This document shows, piece by piece, positions 44,642 through 53,469 of a DNA stretch of 64,000 nucleotides; position 1 is the first letter of the stretch, and every line of letters starts with the position of its first letter. The notes under the pieces were generated by a model, which did no database searches, was not told where the DNA came from, and was given only the letters and a program-made list of their open reading frames with translations. The DNA comes from Piscinibacter gummiphilus (lineage in GTDB: Bacteria > Pseudomonadota > Gammaproteobacteria > Burkholderiales > Burkholderiaceae_C). The position numbers and the translations under genes are program-made. The stretch is from contig NZ_CP015118.1 in assembly GCF_002116905.1 (NCBI RefSeq), forward strand, positions 3,162,001 through 3,226,000, given 5' to 3'.

Positions 44642-45457
44642 TCAGGGGCCGGTGGCCGGTGCCACGCGGTGCAGGCCGGCCGCCGACCAGCGCAGCACCT
44701 CGGCGCGATAGGGCGCGTGGTCGAGGTCCCAGTCGGACAGCACGTGCCGCACGTAGCCCGGCGCCATGGTTTCCGTGCCGGGGCGGTGCGTGTGGCCATG
44801 GACCATCGTGGGCGCACGTGCCGCTTCCATCCACTGCATCGCGGCGGGGAAGTCGACGTCGGCCCAGTCGGCGGGAGCCGAGCGGCCGTTCTGGTTGGTT
44901 TCGCTCTGCGTGCGCATCTGCGCGCCAATGCGGATGCGCTCGGCCTGCGGCAGCGACAGGGCCTGCTGCTGCCAGGCGGGGTTGCGCACCATGAGCCGGA
45001 ACTTCTGGTACGCCACGTCGGACAGGCACAGCGCATCGCCGTGGGTCAGCAGCAGGCGTTCACCGAAGGCGTCCATCACCGTCGGATCGTCGAGGCCGCG
45101 CAACCCGCAGGCGGCGAGCATGTCGGCGCCGATCAGGAAATCGCGGTTGCCCGCCATGAACGCGACGGTCTTCACTTTCGACACCCGGGCGAGCGTTTCG
45201 ACACACTGCGCGGCCACGCCCTGGTCACGCAGGTCGTCGCCCACCCACACCTCGAACCAGTCGCCGAGCATCACGATGCAGTCGGCGGGCGAGTGCTCGA
45301 GGTGCTGGCGCCACGCCTCGAAAGTGCGTGGGGTCTCGGGGCCCAGGTGCAGGTCCGAGATGAAGTCGATGGACTTCCAGTGCCCGGGGGCGGTCCATTC
45401 GGAAGCGCGCACCGCGGGAGCGATCGGGGCCTCGGAGGGCCGGGTGTCGGTGGTCAC
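44642..45457 (-). CDS. lpxH: UDP-2,3-diacylglucosamine diphosphatase
   Basis: Peripheral membrane hydrolase that cleaves UDP-2,3-diacylglucosamine to lipid X and UMP in lipid A synthesis; 271 residues. Metallophosphatase motifs are visible: DFISDLHLG, MLGDWFEVWVGDD, MAGNRDFLIG and MVHGHTHRPGTET. There is an N-terminal extension of about 28 residues before the first motif relative to E. coli LpxH. The start is GTG at 45457 with GGAAGAAGA upstream. It sits 22 bases after ppiB, the usual betaproteobacterial neighbour. With lpxK in this window, two lipid A genes are present. Confidence 0.93.
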   Translation of the reverse strand: MTTDTRPSEAPIAPAVRASEWTAPGHWKSIDFISDLHLGPETPRTFEAWRQHLEHSPADCIVMLGDWFEVWVGDDLRDQGVAAQCVETLARVSKVKTVAFMAGNRDFLIGADMLAACGLRGLDDPTVMDAFGERLLLTHGDALCLSDVAYQKFRLMVRNPAWQQQALSLPQAERIRIGAQMRTQSETNQNGRSAPADWADVDFPAAMQWMEAARAPTMVHGHTHRPGTETMAPGYVRHVLSDWDLDHAPYRAEVLRWSAAGLHRVAPATGP

Positions 45458-45479
45458 GGTGCGCGTCTTCTTCCGGGGA

Positions 45480-45980
45480 TCAGACCAGCTTGGCGCTCTG
45501 GATGACGACGTCGTCGACCGGCACGTCGTCGTGGCCGCCCTTGCGGCTCGTCTTCACGCCTTCGATGGCATCCACCACTTCGGTGCCGGCCACGACCTTG
45601 CCGAACACGGCATAGCCCCAGCCCTGCGGCGTTTCCGACTTGAAGTCGAGGAAGCCGTTGTTGGTGGTGTTGATGAAGAACTGGGCCGTGGCCGAGTGCG
45701 GTGCGCTCGTGCGGGCCATGGCCAGCGTGTAGTGCGCGTTCTTCAGGCCGTTGGACGCTTCGTTCTGGATGGGGGCGTCGGTGGGCTTCTGCTTCATGCC
45801 GGGCTCGAAACCACCGCCCTGGATCATGAAGCCCTTGATGACGCGGTGGAACACCGTGTTGTCGTAGTGGCCCTTCTTCACGTATTCGATGAAGTTGCGC
45901 GCGCTCTCGGGGGCCTTGGCCTCGTCGAGTTCGATGCGGATGACGCCGTGGTTGGTCTGCAGTTCGACTTGTTGGCTCAT
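45480..45980 (-). CDS. ppiB: Cytoplasmic peptidyl-prolyl cis-trans isomerase (cyclophilin)
   Basis: A 166-residue cyclophilin without a signal peptide, so cytoplasmic. Active-site elements are FHRVIKGFMIQGGGFEPGMK and MARTSAPHSATAQFFINTTN, followed by GYAVFGKVVAGTEVVD. It catalyses proline isomerisation during folding. It starts one base after the stop of its exported paralogue, suggesting a tandem duplication that produced periplasmic and cytoplasmic forms. Confidence 0.95.
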   Translation of the reverse strand: MSQQVELQTNHGVIRIELDEAKAPESARNFIEYVKKGHYDNTVFHRVIKGFMIQGGGFEPGMKQKPTDAPIQNEASNGLKNAHYTLAMARTSAPHSATAQFFINTTNNGFLDFKSETPQGWGYAVFGKVVAGTEVVDAIEGVKTSRKGGHDDVPVDDVVIQSAKLV

Positions 45981-45981
45981 G

Positions 45982-46551
45982 TTATTTCTCCAGGGTGGCC
46001 TTCTTGATGATGACGGGCTCGACGGGCACGTCGGCGTGAGGGGGTTTGCGGGTGGTGGGCACCGCGCGGATCTTGTCGACCACGTCCATGCCCTCGATCA
46101 CCTTGCCGAACACGGCATAGCCGTTGCCCGGGCCGCTGGCATTGAGCATGCCGTTGTCGACGACGTTGATGAAGAACTGGGCCGTGGCCGAGTCGGGCAC
46201 GTTGGTGCGGGCCATGGCGATCGTGCCGCGGTCGTTCTTGAGTCCGTTCTGGGCCTCGAGGGGGATCGGCGGGCGCGTGGGCTTCTCGCTCATGTCCGGG
46301 TTGAAGCCGCCACCCTGGATCATGAAGCTGCCGATCACGCGGTGGAAGATCGTGCCGTTGTACTGGCCGTCCTTCACGTACTGCACGAAGTTGTTGACGG
46401 TCTTCGGCGCCTTGGCGGCGTCGAGCTGCACGACGATGTCGCCGGCGGTGGTCTGGAACTTGACCTTCTGCGCATGGGCGGACACCGCCGCGCCGAGGCC
46501 GATGCACGCCACCACCAGGGAGGCCCGCCAGTCGAACTTCTTGAGGTTCAT
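45982..46551 (-). CDS. ppiA: Periplasmic peptidyl-prolyl cis-trans isomerase (cyclophilin)
   Basis: A 189-residue cyclophilin with a signal peptide (MNLKKFDWRASLVVACIGLG to AAVSAHAQ). The isomerase core is FHRVIGSFMIQGGGFNPDMS, MARTNVPDSATAQFFINVVD and GYAVFGKVIEGMDVVDKI. It acts on exported proteins. The ATG at 46551 overlaps the stop of the L,D-transpeptidase gene (ATGA), and the next gene is its cytoplasmic paralogue, so periplasmic wall-modifying and folding functions are co-expressed. Confidence 0.95.
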   Translation of the reverse strand: MNLKKFDWRASLVVACIGLGAAVSAHAQKVKFQTTAGDIVVQLDAAKAPKTVNNFVQYVKDGQYNGTIFHRVIGSFMIQGGGFNPDMSEKPTRPPIPLEAQNGLKNDRGTIAMARTNVPDSATAQFFINVVDNGMLNASGPGNGYAVFGKVIEGMDVVDKIRAVPTTRKPPHADVPVEPVIIKKATLEK

Positions 46552-47744
46552 CCAATCGCTCCTTCGAAAAAGATCTTCCATTGTCCACCTTCCTTGCCCC
46601 AGTACTGGCGCTTGACCTGACCGGTGCGCTGTCCTTTCAGGACGAGGCCGAACGTGACGACGAGCAGATCGTCCTTGTCGCGCCAGGCCAGGATGGACAT
46701 GTCCTTGAGTTCCGTCGCCCGGCCCTGGGCGGCGCGCAGGTCCTTCTCGACCGTGCGGGCCCAGTCCACCGCATCGGCGCCGCCGGCGGAGAACTGCGAC
46801 GAATAGAACGGCAGAAGGCGGCGCGGGTCGCCCGACGAGCGTGCGGCGCGCCATTGTTCGATCAGGTGCCGGGCGGCGGCGCGGCCGGACTCGGCCTGCG
46901 CCGGCGTGACCCACTGCAGCGCCTGGCTGATGACGACGGGGGTGGTGCGCGGCGACACGTCGCGCAGCAGTTGCTGCATGTCGCCGTTGGCCAGCACCAC
47001 GCAGCCGTCGGTGCTCTGCGGCGTGCGCGCGTAGTTCTGTGACGGCACGCCGTGCAGCCAGATGCCGTGGCCCGTGCGGCCCTGGCGGCGGTCGTATTCG
47101 TTCGGGTAGTTGAGGGGCAGCGCGCCCGCGCCGTAGAAGTCCTGCAGCTGGACGGGGTCGAGGCGGCTGGTGATGAAGTACACGCCCAGCGGCGTGCGCT
47201 GGTCGCCCTGGACCTGCTTGCCCACACCGAGGCGGCCCACCGACACGTAGTGGTCCGCGACGAGCTTCAGGCCGTGGCGGCCGTTCTCGAACAGGTACAG
47301 CCGCGACCGGCTCGCGTCCACGGCGATGGCGTGGCGGCTGCTGGGCGGCAGTTCGACAAATTCGCGGGGCAGCGCGCCCGACGGCGGCCGTTCGGCGAGG
47401 GCGGCCAGGCGCTGGTCGGCTTCGCGGCGCAACTGGGCCATCTGCTCGCGGGCCGCGGGCGGCAGGTCCTCGGCGGGCGCTCGGGGCTTCTGGCGCACCA
47501 GCAGCAGGTCGCCGTAGACGAGCTGGGCGAGCTGGAAGTTGGGCACGTCGCGCGTGAGCGACTCGGCCTGCTCGAGCGCCTCGCGCGTGCGGCCGGCCTG
47601 CACCAGGCGATAGACCTGGATGAGCCGGGCCTCGGGCGAGGTGGGCGGGACCGGGGTCGCCGCGGCCGCGAACACGAGTCCGGCGGCCCACAGGCCTGCG
47701 GCCAGCAGCGCCCCCTGGCGCCACGCAGTCCAGGAGCGGATCAC
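46548..47744 (-). CDS. L,D-transpeptidase (YkuD domain) with C-terminal extension
   Basis: Exported cell-wall enzyme, 398 residues. N-terminal signal (RQGALLAAGLWAAGLVFAAA), a helical region of about 90 residues, then the YkuD catalytic domain. The active site is HGIWLHGVPSQNY followed by RTPQSTDGCVVLANGD, with His and the catalytic Cys. The C-terminal 120 residues resemble a nuclear-transport-factor-like fold (ARSSGDPRRLLPFYSSQF; GQWKIFFEGAIG), matching the end of the upstream TPR protein. The start is GTG at 47744, overlapping the upstream stop as GTGA. It may crosslink peptidoglycan or anchor proteins to it. Confidence 0.9.
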   Translation of the reverse strand: MIRSWTAWRQGALLAAGLWAAGLVFAAAATPVPPTSPEARLIQVYRLVQAGRTREALEQAESLTRDVPNFQLAQLVYGDLLLVRQKPRAPAEDLPPAAREQMAQLRREADQRLAALAERPPSGALPREFVELPPSSRHAIAVDASRSRLYLFENGRHGLKLVADHYVSVGRLGVGKQVQGDQRTPLGVYFITSRLDPVQLQDFYGAGALPLNYPNEYDRRQGRTGHGIWLHGVPSQNYARTPQSTDGCVVLANGDMQQLLRDVSPRTTPVVISQALQWVTPAQAESGRAAARHLIEQWRAARSSGDPRRLLPFYSSQFSAGGADAVDWARTVEKDLRAAQGRATELKDMSILAWRDKDDLLVVTFGLVLKGQRTGQVKRQYWGKEGGQWKIFFEGAIG

Positions 47745-48781
47745 GAGCCCGAGCTTTCCTTCTGGATCAGCCACTGGCCGGACACGCGGACCATGTCCAG
47801 GCGCTTGCGGCTCGACACCTTCAGGGTGTCGGCGCGGTAGGCCTGGCGGAACTCGACGGTGGCGCGGTCGCCCTTCACGTCGATGTCGAAGTCGGTGAGC
47901 ACGACCGAGATGCTGCGCTTGCCGAGGATGCGGGCACGCCGCTCCTCTTCCCAGGCCTTTCGGGTCTTGCCACCGGAGAAGTCACGGGTGTAGGCCGCGA
48001 AATAGCCGTTCATGTCCTTGCGCGACCAGGCCTCGGCCCAGGCGAGGGCGGCGGCGCGCGGGGCCTGCGTGTCGGTGGCTGCGGCCGGCTTGGGCGCCGG
48101 CGCCGGCGCCGGCGCCGCCTGCGGCGGCTCGACAGGCTTCGCTGCGGGCTTGGCCGCGGGAGCGGGGGCTGGCGGTGCCACCGGAGCAGGGGCCGGTGCG
48201 GCAGCGGGCGGGGCCGGGCGCGGTGCGGGCGCCACGGCCACGGTGCGGCCCGCGGGCTGCGCGGCCAGCTGCGGCGAGAACAGGTTGCGGATCATCGATA
48301 GCTTCGGCGGCACCTTCGCGTTGTTGCCGTCGATCTGCAGCGCCTTCGAATACGCCTGGCTCGCGAGCTTCGCGTACACGTCGCCCAGGTTCTCGTAGGC
48401 GGTGGCGTAGCTCGGGTTCGTCCGGATCGCGGCCTCCAGCGAACGCCGTGCCTGCTCGTACTGGCCCTGCTTGCTGTAGAGCACCGCGAGGTTGTTGTGG
48501 GGCTCGGGCAGGTCCGGGTGGTCGGCCGCGAGTTTCGTGAAGACGTCGATGGCCTCCGGCGTGCGGCTCATCTCGGAAAGGATCAGGCCCTTCAGGAAAC
48601 GCACGCGGGGTTCCTGTGGCCGCGCGGCGAGCGACTGGTCGGCGCGTTGCAGGGCTTCGGCCAGCTGGCCGGCGCCGAACAGGCGGTCGACGTCGGTGAA
48701 ATCGTCGGCGAAGGCGATCGCGGAGGTCATCAGCAGGCCGGCCGCGGCCAGGCGCAGGGTGCGCGGGCGAAGACGAATCAT
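47741..48781 (-). CDS. TPR-repeat exported protein with NTF2-like C-terminus
   Basis: A 346-residue protein with signal (LRLAAAGLLMTSAIAFADD). About three TPR units follow between residues 20 and 145 (AGQLAEALQRADQSLAARPQ; TPEAIDVFTKLAADHPDLPE; YEQARRSLEAAIRTNPSYAT). A long Pro/Ala-rich linker (about 175-245) carries a coding tandem repeat. A C-terminal domain of about 100 residues (AWAEAWSRKDMNGYFAAYTR; SGQWLIQKESSGS) looks NTF2/SnoaL-like. It is the first gene of the six-gene operon with the L,D-transpeptidase, suggesting a periplasmic scaffold for wall remodelling. The exact role is unknown. Confidence 0.85.
   Translation of the reverse strand: MIRLRPRTLRLAAAGLLMTSAIAFADDFTDVDRLFGAGQLAEALQRADQSLAARPQEPRVRFLKGLILSEMSRTPEAIDVFTKLAADHPDLPEPHNNLAVLYSKQGQYEQARRSLEAAIRTNPSYATAYENLGDVYAKLASQAYSKALQIDGNNAKVPPKLSMIRNLFSPQLAAQPAGRTVAVAPAPRPAPPAAAPAPAPVAPPAPAPAAKPAAKPVEPPQAAPAPAPAPKPAAATDTQAPRAAALAWAEAWSRKDMNGYFAAYTRDFSGGKTRKAWEEERRARILGKRSISVVLTDFDIDVKGDRATVEFRQAYRADTLKVSSRKRLDMVRVSGQWLIQKESSGS
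48093..48116. repeat. Tandem hexamer GGCGCC x4 inside the TPR-protein linker
   Basis: Four perfect copies of the self-complementary hexamer GGCGCC. In the coding frame they give an Ala-Pro-rich stretch. Copy number changes would add or remove two residues without a frameshift. Confidence 0.7.
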
Positions 48782-48882
48782 CAACTTCCTGATGCGGGTG
48801 GGTGAGGCGGGTTGGAGGGACCGCGGGTAGGCCCCAGGAGAGGAAGGCTCGACGGCTCGGGAGCCTGCCCGAGTGCAGCCGG

Positions 48883-48900
48883 TATACTCGGAAAATTGTA
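48883..48900. promoter_or_regulatory. Facing -10 elements for cysS and the TPR operon
   Basis: TATACT (48883-48888) reads toward cysS and the complement of ATTGTA (48895-48900) gives TACAAT toward the TPR operon. They face each other within 18 bases. No good -35 elements accompany them. The 237-bp divergent gap 48782-49018 holds no other recognisable feature. Confidence 0.4.
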
Positions 48901-49018
48901 TCGCAGCCCCTGTCGCGGCTCGCATCCCGATCATCCCTGTCTCCAGCGTCGTGTTCGGCCGGCGGCTTCAAGGCCCAGCTGGCGGTGCGCGCGCCCGCAT
49001 TTTCGTTTCCATTTGACG

Positions 49019-50395
49019 ATGAGCCTGCGCATCTTCAATTCCCTGAGTCGCCAGACCGAGGCCTTCACACCCATCGAGCCGGACCACGTTCGCATGTATG
49101 TGTGCGGCATCACGGTCTACGACCTGTGCCACATCGGCCACGCGCGGATGATGGTGGCCTTCGACGTGGTGGCCCGCTGGCTGCGCGTGGCCGGCTACCG
49201 GGTCACGTACGTCCGCAATGTCACCGACATCGACGACAAGATCATCAAGCGCGCGCTCGAGCGCAGCATCCCCATCCGCCAGCTCACCGACGAGATGACG
49301 GCCGCGATGCACCAGGACATCGGTGCGCTCGGGGTCGAGCCGCCCTCGGTCGAGCCGCGGGCCACCGCCTACGTGCCGCAGATGCTCGACATGATCGGCA
49401 AGCTCGAGCAGAAGGGCCTCGCCTACCGCACGGCCGGGGGCGACGTGAACTACTCGGTGCGCAAGTTCCCCGGCTACGGCAAGCTGTCGGGCAAGTCGCT
49501 CGACCAGCTGCGCGCCGGCGAACGCGTGGCGGTGGCGGACGACAAGGAAGACCCGCTCGACTTCGTGTTGTGGAAGGCCGCCAAACCCGGCGAACCCGGC
49601 GACGCCACGTGGGCGAGCGACTTCGGCGCCGGGCGCCCCGGCTGGCACATCGAGTGCTCGGCGATGGGCTGCGCGCTGCTGGGCGAACAGTTCGACATCC
49701 ACGGCGGGGGTGTCGACCTGCAGTTCCCTCACCACGAGAACGAGATCGCGCAGAGCGAGGGCGCCAATGGCCGCCCGCCCGTGGCCGTGTGGATGCACAA
49801 CGGCTTCGTGAACGTCGACAACGTGAAGATGTCGAAGTCGCTCGGCAACTTCTTCACCATCCGCGACGTGCTCAAGGAATACGATGGCGAGACCATCCGC
49901 TTCCTGATGCTGCGCACGCAGTACCGCAGCCCGTTCAACTTCAGCGACGCCCACCTCGACGACGCCCGAAGCGCGCTGCGCCGCCTCTACACGGCGCTGG
50001 ATTCGGTTCCAGCGGCGGCCGACACGGCCATCGACTGGTCCGCGGGCCCGGCCGCGCGCTTCCGCGACGCGATGAACGAGGACTTCAACACGCCCGAGGC
50101 CGTCGCCGTGCTGTTCGAGCTGGCCGGCGAGGTCAACCGCACCGGATCGGGCGCGCAGGCCACGCTGCTCAGGAATCTGGCCGGCACGCTCGGCGTGCTG
50201 CAGCAGGACCCGCGCACGTACCTGCAGGGCGGGGGCTCGGTGGACGAGTCCGCCATCCAGGCGAAGATCGATGCGCGCAACGCCGCGAAGAAGGCCCGCG
50301 ATTTCGCGCTGGCCGACCGCCTGCGCCAGGAACTGCTGGCCGACGGCATCGTGTTGCAGGACTCCCCGCAAGGCACCACCTGGATGAAGGCCTGA
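49019..50395 (+). CDS. cysS: Cysteinyl-tRNA synthetase
   Basis: Class I aminoacyl-tRNA synthetase charging tRNA-Cys in the cytoplasm; 458 residues, the usual length. HIGH motif is HIGHARMM in VYDLCHIGHARMMVAFDVVA. KMSKS is in VKMSKSLGNFFTIRDVLKEY. Zinc ligands are seen as Cys in MYVCGITVYD, Cys in HIECSAMGCALLGEQFDIHG and His/Glu in LQFPHHENEIAQ. ATG 49019 begins MSLRIFNSLSRQTEAF as in relatives. It is the first of a gene run cysS-alkA-accA-tilS with 1 to 86 bases between genes. Confidence 0.97.
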   Translation: MSLRIFNSLSRQTEAFTPIEPDHVRMYVCGITVYDLCHIGHARMMVAFDVVARWLRVAGYRVTYVRNVTDIDDKIIKRALERSIPIRQLTDEMTAAMHQDIGALGVEPPSVEPRATAYVPQMLDMIGKLEQKGLAYRTAGGDVNYSVRKFPGYGKLSGKSLDQLRAGERVAVADDKEDPLDFVLWKAAKPGEPGDATWASDFGAGRPGWHIECSAMGCALLGEQFDIHGGGVDLQFPHHENEIAQSEGANGRPPVAVWMHNGFVNVDNVKMSKSLGNFFTIRDVLKEYDGETIRFLMLRTQYRSPFNFSDAHLDDARSALRRLYTALDSVPAAADTAIDWSAGPAARFRDAMNEDFNTPEAVAVLFELAGEVNRTGSGAQATLLRNLAGTLGVLQQDPRTYLQGGGSVDESAIQAKIDARNAAKKARDFALADRLRQELLADGIVLQDSPQGTTWMKA

Positions 50396-50396
50396 C

Positions 50397-51038
50397 GTGG
50401 TGCGAATCGTCACTCCTGATTTCTGGGACGAGGCCTGCCGCCACCTGTCCAAGCGCGACCGTGTCATGCGCAAGCTGATTCCGATGTTCGGCGACGCCCG
50501 GCTGCAGAGCCGCGGGGACGCCTTCACCACGCTCGCGCGCTCCATCGTGGGTCAGCAGATCTCGATGAAGGCCGCGCAGACCGTGTGGGAGCGCCTGGTC
50601 GAAGCGGTGGACGGCGAGGCCGAACGGGTCAAGCCGGCGGCCGTGCTGGCCGTCGAGGCACAGCAGCTGCGCGAAGCCGGCATGTCTGCCCGCAAAGTCG
50701 ACTACGTGCTCGACCTGGCACGCCACTTCGAGAGCGGCATGGTGCACGTGAAGCAGTGGCAGCAGATGGACGACGAGGCCATCATCGAGGAACTCGTCGC
50801 CATCCGCGGGATCGGACGGTGGACCGCCGAGATGTTCCTCATCTTCCACCTGCTGCGCCCGAACGTGCTGCCCCTGGACGACCTGGGGCTGATGAAAGGC
50901 ATCAGCCAGAACTACTTCAGCGGCGAACCCGTCTCCCGGGCCGAGGCCCGCGAGGTGGGTGACGCCTGGGCGCCATTCCGCTCGGTGGCCACATGGTACA
51001 TTTGGCGGAGCCTTGAACCTCTGCCTGTGTCGACCTGA
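50397..51038 (+). CDS. DNA-3-methyladenine glycosylase II (AlkA type, HhH-GPD)
   Basis: Base-excision repair glycosylase, 213 residues, short AlkA form without the N-terminal domain of E. coli AlkA. The HhH-GPD signature is AIRGIGRWTAEMFLIFHLLR followed by VLPLDDLGL with the catalytic Asp. ARSIVGQQISMKAAQTVWER precedes it. It removes alkylated purines from DNA. Start is GTG at 50397, one base after the cysS stop. accA follows after 85 bases. Confidence 0.93.
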   Translation: MVRIVTPDFWDEACRHLSKRDRVMRKLIPMFGDARLQSRGDAFTTLARSIVGQQISMKAAQTVWERLVEAVDGEAERVKPAAVLAVEAQQLREAGMSARKVDYVLDLARHFESGMVHVKQWQQMDDEAIIEELVAIRGIGRWTAEMFLIFHLLRPNVLPLDDLGLMKGISQNYFSGEPVSRAEAREVGDAWAPFRSVATWYIWRSLEPLPVST

Positions 51039-51123
51039 GTGAACCGAAGCGCCCCTGTGCGCGATCACGTTGCCGCCCCCGCACCACGCGCCGCGGCCCA
51101 CCAGTTTTGCAGGACCCCACCCG

Positions 51124-52095
51124 ATGAGCAAACGTCACTTCCTTGAATTCGAGCAGCCGATCGCCGAACTCGAAACGAAGATCGAAGAGCTGCGCTACGT
51201 GCAAAGCGAATCCGCGGTCGACATCTCCGACGAGATCTCGCGGCTGAGCCAGAAGAGCCAGCAGCTCACGAAGGACATCTACTCGAGCCTCACGCCGTGG
51301 CAGGTCGCGCAGATCGCGCGCCACGCCCAGCGTCCGTACACGCTCGACTACATCAACGAGATCTTCACCGAGTTCCAGGAACTCAAGGGTGACCGCGCCT
51401 TCGCGGACGACCAGTCCATCGTCGGCGGCCTCGCACGCTTCAACGGCCAGGCCTGCATGGTCATCGGCCACCAGAAGGGCCGCGACACGAAGGAGCGCGC
51501 CGCGCGCAACTTCGGCATGTCGCGCCCCGAGGGCTACCGCAAGGCCCTGCGCCTGATGAAGCTCGCCGAGAAGTTCGGCCTGCCCGTGTTCACGCTCGTC
51601 GACACCCCCGGGGCGTACCCCGGCATCGGCGCCGAAGAGCGCGGCCAGTCGGAGGCCATCGGCCGCAACATCTTCGAGATGGCGCAGCTGGAAGTGCCGG
51701 TCATCGTCACCATCATCGGTGAAGGCGGCTCGGGCGGCGCGCTGGCCATCAGCGTGGGCGACCAGGTGCTGATGCTGCAGTACTCGGTGTACTCGGTGAT
51801 CTCGCCGGAAGGCTGCGCGTCCATCCTCTGGAAGACGTCCGAGCGCGCGCCCGACGCGGCCGAGGCCATGGGCATCACCGCCCACCGCCTGAAGGCCCTG
51901 GGCCTCGTCGACAAGATCGTCAACGAGCCGGTCGGTGGCGCCCACCGCGATCCGAAGCAGATGGCCGCGTACCTCAAGCGCGCCCTGAACGACGCGCTGC
52001 GCCAGGTCAGCGACCTCAAGCCGAAGGAACTGCTGGAGCGCCGCTACGAGCGCCTGCAGGCCTACGGCCGATTCAGCGACACCAAAGAGCGCTGA
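51124..52095 (+). CDS. accA: Acetyl-CoA carboxylase carboxyltransferase subunit alpha
   Basis: Alpha half of the carboxyltransferase that makes malonyl-CoA for fatty-acid synthesis; 323 residues, the usual length. Typical segments: SKRHFLEFEQPIAELETKIE, then PYTLDYINEIFTEFQELKGD, GMSRPEGYRKALRLMKLAEK, TLVDTPGAYPGIGAEERGQS and GEGGSGGALAISVGDQVLML. ATG 51124 matches the family start. It partners with AccD, which is not in the window. tilS follows 8 bases after. Confidence 0.97.
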   Translation: MSKRHFLEFEQPIAELETKIEELRYVQSESAVDISDEISRLSQKSQQLTKDIYSSLTPWQVAQIARHAQRPYTLDYINEIFTEFQELKGDRAFADDQSIVGGLARFNGQACMVIGHQKGRDTKERAARNFGMSRPEGYRKALRLMKLAEKFGLPVFTLVDTPGAYPGIGAEERGQSEAIGRNIFEMAQLEVPVIVTIIGEGGSGGALAISVGDQVLMLQYSVYSVISPEGCASILWKTSERAPDAAEAMGITAHRLKALGLVDKIVNEPVGGAHRDPKQMAAYLKRALNDALRQVSDLKPKELLERRYERLQAYGRFSDTKER

Positions 52096-52103
52096 TCCTC
52101 GCC

Positions 52104-53402
52104 GTGAGGGGCATCGTCGCGGTCGCCTGCAGCGGGGGCCGTGACTCCCTCGCACTGTTGCACGCCACGGCCACCGCGGCGCGCGGCCAGGGGCTCGACG
52201 TCGTCGCGCTCCACATCCACCACGGGCTGCTGCCCGAAGCCGATGCCTGGTTCGACCACGTCGAATCCATGTGCAGGCGATGGGCCGCCGAAGGCCTTCC
52301 CGTTCGTTTCATCGGCCACCGCCTCACCGCGCGGCCTCGCCGCGGCGAGAGTGTCGAGGCCTGGGCGCGCGATGCGCGCTACGCCGCACTCGCCACGATG
52401 GCGCGGGAGGCCGGTGCCGGCCTCGTGCTGCTGGGCCATCACCGGAGGGACCAGGCCGAGACCTTCCTGCTGCAGGCCCTGCGGGGCGGCGGTGTCGCAG
52501 GCCTCTCCGCGATGCCGTCGCGCATCGAACGAGACGGCCTCGTGTGGCAGCGTCCCTGGCTCGACGTGCCGCGTGCCCACATCGAGCAGTACGTCCGGCA
52601 GTGCGGACTCGACTCCGTCGACGATCCCAGCAACACCGACCCGCGTTTCGCGCGCAACCGCCTGCGCGAGGCCGTGTGGCCTGTGCTGGTGGAGGCCTTC
52701 CCCGATGCGGAGGTGGCACTCGCGGCGTCCGCGCGCTGGGCGCAGCAGGCCGCGCAGGTGCTCGATGAAGTCGCCGCGGCCGACCTCGCCACGTGCGCCG
52801 TGGGCGAACGGCTCGACATCGCGGCTTGGTCCCGGCTCGGCGAAGCGCGTCGCATCAACGCGCTGCGGGCGTGGTTGCGGGAACGTCGGGGAGAACCCGC
52901 CACAGCGGCACTCGTCGAGCGGTTGCGCACCGAGTTGATCGGCACGGGGCCCGCGTGCTGGGCATGGGCCGGTGGAGAACTTCGCCGCTACCGCGGGCGC
53001 CTGTCCTTCGGGCAGGCCGTCGCCGCAGTGGCACCGTCGCGCGAGCCCACGCTCGCGATCCGCCGGGCCGGACGCTACCGGCTGCCGGGGTGGGGTGGGG
53101 CGGTCCATGCGACCCGCGTCGACGAAGGCGGCGTGCCGCTCGCGTGGCTCGCGCACCTCGACCTGCGCGAGCGCCAGGGTGGCGAGCAGTTCCAGGCGGG
53201 CTTCTCGCGGCCTGCGCGCAGCCTCAAGAAGCAGTACCAGGCCGCGGGCGTTCCCGAGTGGGACCGCGGTGGTCCGCTGCTGTTCAGCGGGGGGCAACTG
53301 GTGTTCGTGCCGGGCCTCGGCATCGACGCCAGGGTGGTCGGATTGCCCGGTCAAGCGCAAATGATGCTGGCCTGGGAGGCCGCGAACGTGACCGAAGGGT
53401 GA
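52104..53402 (+). CDS. tilS: tRNA(Ile)-lysidine synthase
   Basis: Modifies the wobble cytidine of tRNA-Ile2 (CAU) to lysidine using ATP and lysine; 432 residues. The P-loop is ACSGGRDSLALLHATA near the N-terminus; VVALHIHHGLLPEADAWFDH and LLGHHRRDQAETFLLQALRG are conserved, as is DPSNTDPRFARNRLREAVWP. The C-terminal TilS domain is visible in RPARSLKKQYQAAGVPEWDR. Start is GTG at 52104. The accA-tilS order is a usual betaproteobacterial arrangement. The product is essential in most bacteria. Confidence 0.95.
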   Translation: MRGIVAVACSGGRDSLALLHATATAARGQGLDVVALHIHHGLLPEADAWFDHVESMCRRWAAEGLPVRFIGHRLTARPRRGESVEAWARDARYAALATMAREAGAGLVLLGHHRRDQAETFLLQALRGGGVAGLSAMPSRIERDGLVWQRPWLDVPRAHIEQYVRQCGLDSVDDPSNTDPRFARNRLREAVWPVLVEAFPDAEVALAASARWAQQAAQVLDEVAAADLATCAVGERLDIAAWSRLGEARRINALRAWLRERRGEPATAALVERLRTELIGTGPACWAWAGGELRRYRGRLSFGQAVAAVAPSREPTLAIRRAGRYRLPGWGGAVHATRVDEGGVPLAWLAHLDLRERQGGEQFQAGFSRPARSLKKQYQAAGVPEWDRGGPLLFSGGQLVFVPGLGIDARVVGLPGQAQMMLAWEAANVTEG

Positions 53403-53412
53403 CAGGCCGCGC

Positions 53413-53418
53413 TAAAAT
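53413..53418 (+). promoter_or_regulatory. Candidate -10 element for lysC
   Basis: TAAAAT lies 52 bases before the lysC ATG and just after the tilS stop. A weak GTGACC is 19 bases upstream. Confidence 0.4.
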
Positions 53419-53469
53419 CCCCGGTTGCGCTCCGAGGCGCATCCCCTCATTTCTGCGACATCCCTTTTC

